Positions 44,112-52,632 of a DNA stretch of 64,000 nt are shown here, in pieces. This stretch comes from Bacilli bacterium. Lineage in GTDB: Bacteria > Bacillota_I > Bacilli_A > RF39 > UBA660. The DNA lies in assembly GCA_017626405.1 (NCBI GenBank), contig JAGAIS010000001.1, positions 294,885 through 358,884 on the forward strand, given 5' to 3'. Position numbers and translations under genes: made by a program. How positions within the stretch are numbered: position 1 is the stretch's first letter; the number at the start of each line of letters is the position of its first letter. The notes beneath the pieces were generated by a model. It had not been told where the DNA came from. It worked only from the letters and a program-made list of their open reading frames with translations, and ran no database searches.

Positions 44112-45833
44112 ATGGATCAAGATTTGAGATTTATTCATCTTTTATATGTACCTACAATGGCTTGTAATATGGCGTGTAAGTATTGTTATTTAGAAGATGA
44201 AACAAAAGATATAAAGTGTAATTATAAAGCATTAGATACTTTGAAATATGCGATAGACAAATTTAAAAGTTCCAATGTTATACCTTTTAATATTTCTCTT
44301 CATGGAGGAGAAGTAACTGTACTAAGTAAGGAAGAATTTCATGATATTATAGAATTTATTAGTAATTACTATAATTCTAATAAAGAATTATTTATCAGAA
44401 ATGGTTTTAAAGTGTTGAAACCTCATATAAAAACTAATATTTTAGAATTAGATAAACATATTGATACAATACGTGAATTTGAAGTGACTGTAAGTGGAAG
44501 TCTAGATTTACCTTTAAGATTGCATAATATTTATCGTGTAACTAAGGGTGGAGCTAAAACATTAGATAGAATACTGGATAATATTAAATTAATAGATAAT
44601 ACACATATTAAAGTGTCATCTACAATATTTAAAGAACATTTTAAATATATTGATGAAATAGTAGATGATATAAAATATTTAGATGAGAATACTAAATTAG
44701 ACATGAACGACTTTAATTTTATGATTGGTTTTGACTATAATTCTAATGGTATTTTACATGCTTTAGATGAAGATGAAATGGTTGAATTCTTTGACTATAT
44801 GCATAAGAAGTTTGATGGTACTAATCTTGATAAGGGTGTAAATGGAGCATGGTTTAATGAGTTTGGACCGGATTATTGTACTAATTGTGATAATTGTGGA
44901 GATAAGTTTTTCTTACTTGAGAAGAATGGAGATATCTATTCTTGTGTAAGGGGACAGAAGAATAAAGATTATTATTATGGCAATATATATAAAGATGAAG
45001 TTTCTGATATTTTGAGAAATGCACATAATAAAATAATGATCAATCACAATAAAATTCCAATGTCCGACGAGTGTTTAAATTGTAAATACTTATATGTATG
45101 TAAGACGGGATGCCCTTTTGTTAAAAATACTTATATGACTAATAAGAGTTATACTTGTAAATTGCAACAAAAGTTATATGAGTCTCGTCATATAGAAGAG
45201 GATCCAGAGCCCGAAATTTTTAGATATCACTATCTAAATGTAATGCATCCGGATTTACTCGACAAATATGGTATTAAGAATAAAGAATTAATTGATTTAA
45301 TTAATAAGGATGCAAATTTAAAATATATTTATGATGATAATACATTTAAAGTAATATGTGATGGCGAAGAATATCCTTTAGAATCACAAATACTAAAAAA
45401 TAAAAGGGATATTCTATATCTTACGGAGGAAAGTGAATTTGTAGTAAAAGTTAGAAAGTCTCTATTAGATGAGTTGAGTGAATATCCGGAAAATAATAGT
45501 TTGACGATCATATTATTGAGTGGGGACTCAATAGTTTATGGTGATGAGGGAAGATTGAAACAAAGACATATTATGACTCACCAAATATATAAGGGCTCTC
45601 TTTCTACTTTAGATGATGAATATTACTCAGTAGATTTAATGCCTTTAATTAAATTATACAAGAAGGAGTATAGTAAGGAATTTCCAAACAATATATTGTT
45701 TACGACAAATGATTTAAGAAATTATCATTATTTCAAGCAAAAAAATAATGCATATTATCATATTAATGCTATTAATTTACCATTTCAAAATATAGAATTT
45801 TATTTATTGGAGGATGTAGAAAATGATCAATAA
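44112..45833 (+). CDS. Radical SAM/SPASM enzyme, likely peptide or protein maturase
   Basis: A 573-residue protein. Cys18, Cys22 and Cys25 in CNMACKYC bind the radical SAM cluster, followed by SLHGGEVT of the SAM-binding GGE motif. A cysteine-rich SPASM/twitch region (about 255-350) begins CTNCDNCG, continues with SCVRG, and ends CLNCKYLYVCKTGCP and CKL, binding auxiliary Fe-S clusters as in RiPP and sulfatase maturases. About 200 further residues at the C-terminus match nothing I know. It probably modifies a peptide. The next gene begins inside its last codons, the best candidate substrate or partner. Start ATG 44112 follows TAGGAG. Confidence 0.9.
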   Translation: MDQDLRFIHLLYVPTMACNMACKYCYLEDETKDIKCNYKALDTLKYAIDKFKSSNVIPFNISLHGGEVTVLSKEEFHDIIEFISNYYNSNKELFIRNGFKVLKPHIKTNILELDKHIDTIREFEVTVSGSLDLPLRLHNIYRVTKGGAKTLDRILDNIKLIDNTHIKVSSTIFKEHFKYIDEIVDDIKYLDENTKLDMNDFNFMIGFDYNSNGILHALDEDEMVEFFDYMHKKFDGTNLDKGVNGAWFNEFGPDYCTNCDNCGDKFFLLEKNGDIYSCVRGQKNKDYYYGNIYKDEVSDILRNAHNKIMINHNKIPMSDECLNCKYLYVCKTGCPFVKNTYMTNKSYTCKLQQKLYESRHIEEDPEPEIFRYHYLNVMHPDLLDKYGIKNKELIDLINKDANLKYIYDDNTFKVICDGEEYPLESQILKNKRDILYLTEESEFVVKVRKSLLDELSEYPENNSLTIILLSGDSIVYGDEGRLKQRHIMTHQIYKGSLSTLDDEYYSVDLMPLIKLYKKEYSKEFPNNILFTTNDLRNYHYFKQKNNAYYHINAINLPFQNIEFYLLEDVENDQ

Positions 45834-46179
45834 AGCAGCTAAAACTTATAACGAAATCATAATAAAGAAAAAATGTTATGATTTACTTAAATATATTTAT
45901 TTAACTGATGATGAATTGAATAAAATATATGATTTTTTACTAAAGGATAAGAATAATAATAAAATTATTGTTACTCAAAATAGTCTATTTTATAACGATG
46001 GTAAGAACAACATTCTGTCTTTACCAATAGTTCCAAAGAATGGATCATTTGATAAACTAGAAGTATCATGTCTAATATTTACTATTGTTCCACATTATGA
46101 ACCACATTCTGGAGGTGGTTTCTCAAGTGGTGGAGGATCTAGCAATAATAATAACAATAATAATAACAATAACAATTAG
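45823..46179 (+). CDS. Small protein with Gly/Ser/poly-Asn tail, candidate radical SAM substrate
   Basis: A 118-residue protein. The first ~85 residues form a mixed domain (MINKAAKTYNEIIIKKKCYD...) with Cys18 and Cys82. Then come PHYEPH, SGGGFSSGGGSS and eleven Asn. The start overlaps the radical SAM gene by 11 bases, with TTGGAGG upstream, so the two are made together. A short folded leader with a low-complexity C-terminal core, encoded next to a SPASM enzyme, is the usual layout of a modified-peptide precursor. Alternatively the tail is only a linker, since Gly/Ser tails also occur in envelope proteins. The repeat AAT/AAC tract may vary in length between strains. Confidence 0.75.
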   Translation: MINKAAKTYNEIIIKKKCYDLLKYIYLTDDELNKIYDFLLKDKNNNKIIVTQNSLFYNDGKNNILSLPIVPKNGSFDKLEVSCLIFTIVPHYEPHSGGGFSSGGGSSNNNNNNNNNNN

Positions 46180-46187
46180 AGGCCTAT

Positions 46188-47192
46188 ATGAGAGTATTTG
46201 ATAAAAGTAAATATTTAATTGATAAAGGAATTAATATCCGAGATACCTTTAAAGATGGAAATGAAATAAAATACCGCAATAGTGATAATTCGCGAGTAGA
46301 TTCAATAAATCATGGTATAAAGTTAAAGAGTGAATATTATAAAGGCAATAAGTTAATTGGTTCAATTGGAAACTTTGATTCGCGTATTACATATTCTTTT
46401 ATAAAGAATGAAATAGAAGATAAGGAGATTACATGTAAGAATTGTAGTTATCATGGACACTCAAAAGAGTTTTTTGATGGATGCCCATATTGTGGAACTA
46501 ATTATAATATCGATTATGATGAAAAGAATCTTGGAAATAAGAATACATATGATTATAAATATAAATCAAGAAAGTATATTATTATTACTTTAATAGTTGA
46601 TTTAATAATATGCATGATATTATCCCTTATATATATATTAATTACGGGTAGAACCTTTAATTCTTATGATATTGGAAAAGTTATTGTTGGTGGTATTTTA
46701 TCTTGTTTGATTTTATTTTACCCCTTATACATTTTAGATGGTTACATCGTGCTTGCACCAATAAAAAGATTAAAGAAATTGCAAAATGAAAAACAGAGAT
46801 TGTTTTGGGATTCTAATCCCGATGTTGATAAAGTAACATTTATGAACAATTTTAATTATGAAATTACTAAATTAATATATTCGATGGAAAATGTAATTGA
46901 TTACAATATTGAAGATTACAATGATTTTGAAGCTCTTAATGTAGATAGTGTAAAAACAATAAAAGTAAATGCTACTATTAGATTGATTAAGTATATAGAT
47001 GAAAGAGTAGAAACGGAAACTATTAATCAAGATTATCTATTTAAGAGGGTTAAGAAAACTGGAGAGTTAAGTGGTGGAGCAAATGTCATCATGTGTCCTA
47101 ATTGTAGTTCTTCAATTGATGTTACAATGAAAAATTGTAAATATTGTGGAATGGATATTAATTATTTACAGGAATGGTATTTAATAAATTAA
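46188..47192 (+). CDS. Membrane protein with two zinc ribbons and a Tim44-like domain
   Basis: A 334-residue protein. An N-terminal soluble part contains a zinc ribbon, CKNCSYHGH...GCPYCG (about residues 83-105). Two membrane helices follow (about 125-150 and 162-185), then a domain whose ending (VKTIKVNATIRLIKYID, then DYLFKRVKKTG) resembles the Tim44-like fold. The last part is a second ribbon, CPNCSSSIDVTMKNCKYCG. Starts 8 bases after the small protein and ends in a strong terminator, so it closes the operon. Tim44-like domains hold proteins at membranes; a role in export or anchoring of the small protein is an inference. Confidence 0.8.
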   Translation: MRVFDKSKYLIDKGINIRDTFKDGNEIKYRNSDNSRVDSINHGIKLKSEYYKGNKLIGSIGNFDSRITYSFIKNEIEDKEITCKNCSYHGHSKEFFDGCPYCGTNYNIDYDEKNLGNKNTYDYKYKSRKYIIITLIVDLIICMILSLIYILITGRTFNSYDIGKVIVGGILSCLILFYPLYILDGYIVLAPIKRLKKLQNEKQRLFWDSNPDVDKVTFMNNFNYEITKLIYSMENVIDYNIEDYNDFEALNVDSVKTIKVNATIRLIKYIDERVETETINQDYLFKRVKKTGELSGGANVIMCPNCSSSIDVTMKNCKYCGMDINYLQEWYLIN

Positions 47193-47202
47193 ATACCTTT
47201 TT
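47176..47202 (+). terminator. Terminator ending the uppP-radical SAM operon
   Basis: GGTATTTAA (47176-47184) pairs with TTAAATACC (47189-47197), loop TAAA, then Ts. The stem includes the stop codon. Confidence 0.88.
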
Positions 47203-47204
47203 AA

Positions 47205-47233
47205 TTGCAAAAGAAATTAGTTTTTTATATAAT
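47205..47233 (+). promoter_or_regulatory. Promoter of the SDR operon
   Basis: TTGCAA (47205-47210), a 17-base spacer, and TATAAT (47228-47233). Confidence 0.72.
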
Positions 47234-47255
47234 AGACCTGAAATGAGGAATAGAT

Positions 47256-47951
47256 ATGATCGCTTTAGTTACTGGGGGATGTCATGGATTAGGAAAAGTC
47301 TTTACTGAGTACTTACTTGAACTTGGATATAAAGTGTACGCTCTTTATAATACTTCAGTTGATGAAGCACTTGAACTAGAGAATAATTATGATAATTTAA
47401 GATGTGTTAAGTGCGATATTAAAAATGAAGGTATGGTTGAAAATACATTGTTTAATATCGATAATATCGATATTTTAATTAACAATGCAGGCATTGCTTG
47501 TGATAATAATTTTGTCGATAAATCTTTAAAAGAATTTATGAGTGTTGTGGAAACTAATCTTGGTGGAACATTTTTGATGACTAAATATTCATTAGGCAAG
47601 TTAAATAATAATGGTCTTATTATTAATATTAGTAGTAATAATGCAATTGATAATTATAATCCAATTAGCATGGACTATGATGCTTCTAAAGCGGGAATTA
47701 ATATTTTGACTAAAGATTTTAGTTTGGTTTTGGATAGTTTAAACAAAAATCAGAAGGTTATTTCTATTTGTCCTGGATGGATAGCAACTGATTCTGTAAA
47801 ATCCGCTGATCCTAAATATATCGAAATAGAGATGAAAAGAGTTAATCAAGATAAATTACTTGAGCCAAGAGATTTAGTTAAATATATTATTGATAATAAA
47901 GATAGTTTTTATAATGGCGAAGTAAGAGAAATAATTAATCTAAACGATTAG
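47256..47951 (+). CDS. Short-chain dehydrogenase/reductase (FabG-like)
   Basis: A 231-residue SDR. TGGCHGLGK is the NAD(P)-binding glycine motif, INNAGIA is the NNAG motif, NISSNNA carries the catalytic Ser, and YDASKAG is the YxxxK active site. PGWIATD closes the pocket. The substrate cannot be told; a 3-oxoacyl reductase (FabG-like) or sugar/alcohol dehydrogenase is possible. It is the first gene of a group with the ClpX-like ATPase (15 bases downstream) and a methionine-gamma-lyase-like gene. GAGGAATAG before the ATG is the ribosome site. Confidence 0.9.
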   Translation: MIALVTGGCHGLGKVFTEYLLELGYKVYALYNTSVDEALELENNYDNLRCVKCDIKNEGMVENTLFNIDNIDILINNAGIACDNNFVDKSLKEFMSVVETNLGGTFLMTKYSLGKLNNNGLIINISSNNAIDNYNPISMDYDASKAGINILTKDFSLVLDSLNKNQKVISICPGWIATDSVKSADPKYIEIEMKRVNQDKLLEPRDLVKYIIDNKDSFYNGEVREIINLND

Positions 47952-47966
47952 AAGGAAGTGAATAAG

Positions 47967-49418
47967 GTGAGCAAGACATATTTAAAAATTTATTCCTATA
48001 AGCAAATTAAAATAGGATCAGAGATGATAGACGTTCTTCACCTTGAGGATTTAGCTTTAGCTGAAGGGGAAAAGCAATATAAAATTCTTAGTGGGAAATA
48101 CGATGGCAAATTTGTCGATAGATTTGGCAATGATTTTGAAGAACATGATTTTTGTGGGTTACCTATTACTCTAATAGAAAAGAATGTTCTTACAGACTTT
48201 AATTTAGAAGATACATACAAAATTAATCTTGAAAGTTATAAGAGTAAGTACGAGTATGAATATTGTATTATTGATAAAATTGGAAATGAAGTTCGTTTAA
48301 GAGAAACAGATGATAAAAAGATAATTGAGGCATATGGTCGAAGTGTTTATCCTTCAGTAGCTAAAGAACTAATGTCTAAGATTGAAGGAAATCCAAATAG
48401 TTTTTCATTGCCTGCTGATTTAGTAAGTAAGATGTTAGGACATGAAGATTCTTTGACATTACAAGATAGTAATAAATTTATATCTATTAAAGATTATAAT
48501 ATTTCAGAAAAATACAGTGCTTTAAGAGCAAAAATAATTGGTTTAGATAACGAGTTAAGAGTATTGTTAGCGAATATAAGTAAGAATATTTCTCTATCTT
48601 ATACTGAATTGGAAGCGAGCAAAGTAAAAGAACTTAAAAGTAATATTTTAATTCTTGGCCCTCGAGGTACTGGTAAAACATTTATGATTGAAAGTGTTGC
48701 CGAATTATTTGGTGTTCCTTTTACAATTGAGGATTCTACGCGCTATACTCCGGCTGCATATGCAGGATCTAGTGTTGAAGATATATTAATTAATCTATAT
48801 AATAATTCAGGAGAAAATAAAGAATTATTTGAACATGGAATAATATTTTTAGATGAGATAGATAAAATATGTAAAAAATGTGATTCTAAAGAATATGCTA
48901 TTAAAGAAGCCACTCAAAATGGTTTATTAACGATTATGCGTGGTACGAAGTTAAATATAAAAATAAGAAAGGGATTTACTGAAGTCCCACTTACTGTAGA
49001 CACATCAAAACTTACTTTTGTTTTATCGGGAGCTTTTGAAGAAATAATTGATAAGGATAATATTACAAGTGATGACTTAATCCAGTATGGAATGATTCCT
49101 CAACTTGCTGATCGTATTACTCTATCGATAAGAACGAAAAATCCTACTCGTGAAAATTTAAAAGAAGCTCTAGTTAATGGAAGTTTTAGTTATATTAAGC
49201 TACTTGAAGAATATTTAAGTATTTATAATATTCCTTTAGAAGTAAATGAAGAATTCATTGATAATATTGTCGATATTGCCTATAGTTCTAATTCGGGATA
49301 TCGTGGATTAAGTAGAATGATAACTGAATATCTAAATGATATATTATTTGATTTATATGATGGAAAGATGGAAAGTATTAGTTTAGTAAGAGAATTAAAG
49401 GGTGATAATAATGAATAG
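47967..49418 (+). CDS. ClpX-like AAA+ ATPase with different N-terminal domain
   Basis: A 483-residue AAA+ protein. Walker A is GPRGTGKT, Walker B GIIFLDEIDKI, the pore loop AYAGSSVED (ClpX has GYVGEDVE), and the end GYRGLSRM matches the ClpX sensor-2 GARGLR. The first ~200 residues are not the ClpX zinc-binding domain and match nothing I know. No clear IGF ClpP-docking loop is seen, so it may unfold or remodel proteins without ClpP. GTG 47967 is preferred, because GAAGGAAG lies upstream and abuts the other GTG at 47958. The stop overlaps the next gene by 8 bases. Confidence 0.85.
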   Translation: MSKTYLKIYSYKQIKIGSEMIDVLHLEDLALAEGEKQYKILSGKYDGKFVDRFGNDFEEHDFCGLPITLIEKNVLTDFNLEDTYKINLESYKSKYEYEYCIIDKIGNEVRLRETDDKKIIEAYGRSVYPSVAKELMSKIEGNPNSFSLPADLVSKMLGHEDSLTLQDSNKFISIKDYNISEKYSALRAKIIGLDNELRVLLANISKNISLSYTELEASKVKELKSNILILGPRGTGKTFMIESVAELFGVPFTIEDSTRYTPAAYAGSSVEDILINLYNNSGENKELFEHGIIFLDEIDKICKKCDSKEYAIKEATQNGLLTIMRGTKLNIKIRKGFTEVPLTVDTSKLTFVLSGAFEEIIDKDNITSDDLIQYGMIPQLADRITLSIRTKNPTRENLKEALVNGSFSYIKLLEEYLSIYNIPLEVNEEFIDNIVDIAYSSNSGYRGLSRMITEYLNDILFDLYDGKMESISLVRELKGDNNE

Positions 49419-50646
49419 TAGAGAAATAATTGAGTTAGTAGAAAGTGCAGAGAGTGAATTAAAAGAAATATTTTCAAGTATTGATAAGACTGCTTACTTT
49501 TATAGCGAGAAAGTCTTGAATGCTATGCAGCACAACAATTTAAGTGAAGGTTGTTTTAATGAAACAACAGGATATGGTTATAATGATTTAGGAAGAGATA
49601 CTATTGAAAATATATATAAGGAAGTTTTTTCTTCAGAAGATGCAATTGTGAGAAATCAATTTGTATCTGGTTCTCATGCTCTAAGTGTCACTTTATTTGC
49701 TCTTCTAAGACCTGGAGATTTACTTTTATCTATAAGTGGACTTCCATACGATACATTACATGAAGTAATTGGCATTAAGGATAATAATAGTTCTTTAGCA
49801 TCTTTTGGTGTAAGATATGATCAAATTGATCTTGTAGATGATGATTTTGATTATGAAAAAATTGAATCTTATTTAAAGAATAATAAAGTTAAGGTAATTG
49901 AGATTCAAAGAAGTAAAGGTTATTCGACGAGGAAGAGTATTACTATCGATAAGATTGATAGAGTTATCAAATTAATTAAGTCAATAGATAAAGATGTTAT
50001 CATTATGATTGATAATTGTTACTGTGAAATGGTTGAACGAATTAATCCAATTGAAGTTGGTGCTGATGTTGTAGTAGGCTCCCTAATTAAGAATTTGGGT
50101 GGAGGTTTAGCACCTAATGGAGCTTATGTAGTTGGTAGTAAGAATCTAATTGAGCTTGTAGGAGAAAGATTGACTCTTCCTGGCGAAGGAAGGGAAGTTG
50201 GTCCTACTTTGGGCGTTAATAAACAAATATTACAGGGATTGTTCTTTGCTCCATCGGTAGTAGCAAGTTCATTAAAGACATCTATTCTTGCATCTCGAGT
50301 TATGGAAAAATTAAATTATAAAGTCAGTCCTAAATATGATGAGTCAAGAGCAGATATTGTTCAAAATATTGAATTTAATGATCCTGATCTTTTAATTAAA
50401 TTTGTTCAGGGTATTCAGTCAGGATCGCCAGTCGATAGCAATGCTATTCCAATTGCTTGGGATATGCCTGGATATAGTGATCAAGTAATAATGGCAGCGG
50501 GATCTTTTACTCAAGGTTCTTCAATAGAACTTTCATGCGATGGACCAATTAGAGCTCCATATATTGCCTATTTACAAGGTGGTTTAACATATGACTATGG
50601 TAAGCTTGGTTTGATTAAAGCGATTGAATACATGGAAAAAAATTAG
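49411..50646 (+). CDS. Methionine gamma-lyase family (YnbB/aluminium-resistance type) PLP enzyme
   Basis: A 411-residue PLP-dependent protein. NETTGYGYNDLGRD near the start, RNQFVSGSHALSVTLFALLRPGD, MIDNCYCE, and SLIKNLGGGLAPNGAY with the PLP lysine are characteristic of this family. It was named for an aluminium resistance link and for methionine-gamma-lyase-like sequence; the true substrate is unsettled. ATG 49411 follows AAAGGGTG and overlaps the ClpX-like stop by 8 bases, so translation is coupled. In B. subtilis ynbB lies near glnR/hfq, a different context from the one here. Confidence 0.93.
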   Translation: MNSREIIELVESAESELKEIFSSIDKTAYFYSEKVLNAMQHNNLSEGCFNETTGYGYNDLGRDTIENIYKEVFSSEDAIVRNQFVSGSHALSVTLFALLRPGDLLLSISGLPYDTLHEVIGIKDNNSSLASFGVRYDQIDLVDDDFDYEKIESYLKNNKVKVIEIQRSKGYSTRKSITIDKIDRVIKLIKSIDKDVIIMIDNCYCEMVERINPIEVGADVVVGSLIKNLGGGLAPNGAYVVGSKNLIELVGERLTLPGEGREVGPTLGVNKQILQGLFFAPSVVASSLKTSILASRVMEKLNYKVSPKYDESRADIVQNIEFNDPDLLIKFVQGIQSGSPVDSNAIPIAWDMPGYSDQVIMAAGSFTQGSSIELSCDGPIRAPYIAYLQGGLTYDYGKLGLIKAIEYMEKN

Positions 50647-50662
50647 ATGTTTTGACATAATC

Positions 50663-50669
50663 TGTCGAA
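50663..50669 (+). promoter_or_regulatory. 0A-box-like site upstream of a small gene
   Basis: TGTCGAA, an exact 0A-box core, lies just downstream of TTGACA (50652-50657) and 49 bases before the small gene. No good -10 is found at the right distance, so a promoter is uncertain. Confidence 0.4.
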
Positions 50670-50718
50670 TCTATTTCAATAATCATAATAATTATTTATA
50701 TTATTATTGGTGATATTT

Positions 50719-50814
50719 ATGGATTATATTAATTCCGTTATGAATGAAATGTTAAGTGGAGTTGATAAAGCAGTAAATATTCTTGATAAGAAAGATAGTG
50801 ATAAAAAAGTATAA
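50719..50814 (+). CDS. Tiny protein, 31 residues
   Basis: ATG 50719 follows TTGGTGAT. The peptide starts MDYINSVMNEMLSGVDKAV and is an amphipathic, Lys/Asp-rich helix ending SDKKV. A clear terminator overlaps its stop, and a 0A-box-like site lies upstream, which supports a real gene. It matches no family I know. A small regulator or membrane-surface peptide is possible. Confidence 0.55.
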   Translation: MDYINSVMNEMLSGVDKAVNILDKKDSDKKV

Positions 50815-50826
50815 CTATCTTTTTTA
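50791..50826 (+). terminator. Intrinsic terminator of the tiny gene
   Basis: AAAGATAGT (50791-50799) pairs with ACTATCTTT (50814-50822), then Ts. The stop codon is in the loop. Confidence 0.75.
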
Positions 50827-50857
50827 TTGATTTTTTTTATATTCTATTATAGAATAT
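50827..50857 (+). promoter_or_regulatory. Promoter overlapped by a 19-base palindrome
   Basis: TTGATT (50827-50832), a 17-base spacer, and TAGAAT (50850-50855). ATATTCTAT and ATAGAATAT around one base (50839-50857) form a perfect palindrome over the -10, a likely repressor site for the lipoprotein gene. Confidence 0.6.
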
Positions 50858-50884
50858 TTATCACTAACAAAGAAGGGGAATTAA

Positions 50885-52567
50885 ATGAAAAAAAGAATTA
50901 GATTATTAAGTATAATATTATCTCTTTCTTTAAGTTTAAGCGGATGTTGTAATAATATAAAAGAAGATAAATTAAGTCATAGTAGTGTTGTAGATGCTAC
51001 TGATATTACTGAATCAGAAGAGAAATTAGTTGATAACAATAATGAAATCTTAGATGAGAATAGTGATGTAGTTAATCCTCAAGCTGTTAATTCGTATTTA
51101 GAATATTTTGATGATATAACATATACTTATAACGGAGAAGAGTTTTATTTTAGCGAATCAGAACTTGATAGAATAATCGCTATTGGAAATACGACATTAG
51201 AAGTAGATCATCCTAATATTTCAACTGATGCTTACTTGACTTTTGATGCGATAAGAAGTAATAGTGAAAAGCTAGCTAATAGAATAGAATATTTAAATTC
51301 TTGTTTTATAGATGATTCTTATAGTAGATATTCAGAGTTTAAGACTTTTTTTGAAGGAGTGTTATTTCATATTCTTTCTGGATATGAGAATAATTCAACA
51401 AATGATATTAAAGAGGACTTTTGTCAATTTCAAAATCTATCTATTTGCTATGGGAATTTAGATACGATATTAGACAATCAAGATGAAGAAGTTGGTTTGT
51501 TAGGTTACTATGATGAAGAGAATGAAGCGATAGTTTTAAATATTGAGGGAATCTATGAGTTATATGATAGCCTTTATTCGTGGTATGAATATGGAGAGCA
51601 AAATTATGCTAATATATACGACATTATTATGGAGACTTTAACTCATGAGATGAATCATATTAGGCAACATGCTTGTGATTGTCGAGTTTCTGCTGGACAG
51701 GAATATAGAACCATTGGAGATTATAGTGAATTTGTTCCAACACTTATTGAATCATCAGCAGAATCTAGTATCTATAATACGCAAGATTATTTGTCAAAAT
51801 ATATTGAAAATAGTTCTTCTTATAGTTTCGCATATCCCGACGATAGAGAATATGAGTGCTTTATTATTTTACTCGGGGTTCTTTCTAATGATATGGATGA
51901 TTATTACAATGCAATATATGATTCTAATCTACTTGAGTTATATGAATTTGCAGGATGTGAAGATGAAGAAGATATAGATAGGTTTTATCATATTTTATTT
52001 AATATTGATGGTTTAATGGTAAGAAATGATTTAGTCTTCAATATCGGTGGAGAGAAAATATATACTTCCGATGTCGAAAGGATTGTAGGAAATGAGTTTT
52101 CCTATGAAGTATTAAATCGATTTACAGAACAATTAATTGAATATATTGGTTCTCATGATGATATGAGTGATCTCGATGCAGTTTGCCTATTTACTATGGC
52201 AGAGAATCTATCTTTAAGTCATGCATCTTATTCCGTTCGCGATGAAAATGATTATGTTAAAACTGAATATGACCAAGATTTAATTAATAATATAAATAAT
52301 ACGAGAATTCATTTCGAAAAGTTTATTATGGATTATTATGGTTTAACGGAGAATGATTTGTATCTTACTACTTTGAGAGCGAATTTAGTATTAAGCTCCA
52401 ATGAAGAGTTCAGTTATGAATTGGACAATGAAAAATATAAAGATAAATTAGAATCACTAATGATAAGGTTCCCTTTAATGAGTGCGATATATGAAGGAAA
52501 TACAAATAGTCCTATGACATATCAATATATCTATTCTTTAAATAATATTGATTATAAGTCGCATTAA
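50885..52567 (+). CDS. Lipoprotein zincin metallopeptidase (HEMNH)
   Basis: A 560-residue lipoprotein (lipobox SLSGCC). After an acidic linker the protein is helical; HEMNH (residues 254-258) preceded by a long helix is a HExxH zinc motif, and IESSAESS about 30 residues later could give the third ligand. It is therefore probably a surface-attached zinc protease. The remaining ~270 residues are acidic and unfamiliar. AAGAAGGGG is the ribosome site. It stands alone behind a palindrome-regulated promoter. Substrate unknown; it shares only the motif with the cytoplasmic zincin at 8658. Confidence 0.8.
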   Translation: MKKRIRLLSIILSLSLSLSGCCNNIKEDKLSHSSVVDATDITESEEKLVDNNNEILDENSDVVNPQAVNSYLEYFDDITYTYNGEEFYFSESELDRIIAIGNTTLEVDHPNISTDAYLTFDAIRSNSEKLANRIEYLNSCFIDDSYSRYSEFKTFFEGVLFHILSGYENNSTNDIKEDFCQFQNLSICYGNLDTILDNQDEEVGLLGYYDEENEAIVLNIEGIYELYDSLYSWYEYGEQNYANIYDIIMETLTHEMNHIRQHACDCRVSAGQEYRTIGDYSEFVPTLIESSAESSIYNTQDYLSKYIENSSSYSFAYPDDREYECFIILLGVLSNDMDDYYNAIYDSNLLELYEFAGCEDEEDIDRFYHILFNIDGLMVRNDLVFNIGGEKIYTSDVERIVGNEFSYEVLNRFTEQLIEYIGSHDDMSDLDAVCLFTMAENLSLSHASYSVRDENDYVKTEYDQDLINNINNTRIHFEKFIMDYYGLTENDLYLTTLRANLVLSSNEEFSYELDNEKYKDKLESLMIRFPLMSAIYEGNTNSPMTYQYIYSLNNIDYKSH

Positions 52568-52576
52568 TTTGTAATA

Positions 52577-52605
52577 TTGACCTTTACCCTTAAAAATGGT
52601 AGAAT
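52577..52605 (+). promoter_or_regulatory. Promoter of gpsB-rnpB
   Basis: TTGACC (52577-52582), a 17-base spacer, TAGAAT (52600-52605) with extended TGG: the best sigma-A match in the window. Confidence 0.8.
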
Positions 52606-52632
52606 TATGGTTATAAGAAGGGTGAAGTTATT

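Noticed and set aside
46080-46179. Short repeats in the Gly/Ser/Asn tail as a CRISPR or DNA repeat
   Set aside because: They are codon-level low complexity within a gene; no spacers or regular repeat units. No CRISPR array was seen anywhere in the window.
50839-50857. Palindrome as an element end or att site
   Set aside because: It fits exactly on a promoter -10 and no element genes are near.
51669-51977. Open frame of 102 codons within the lipoprotein zincin
   Set aside because: Lies wholly inside a gene with signal peptide and HEMNH motif; no ribosome site or recognisable domain.
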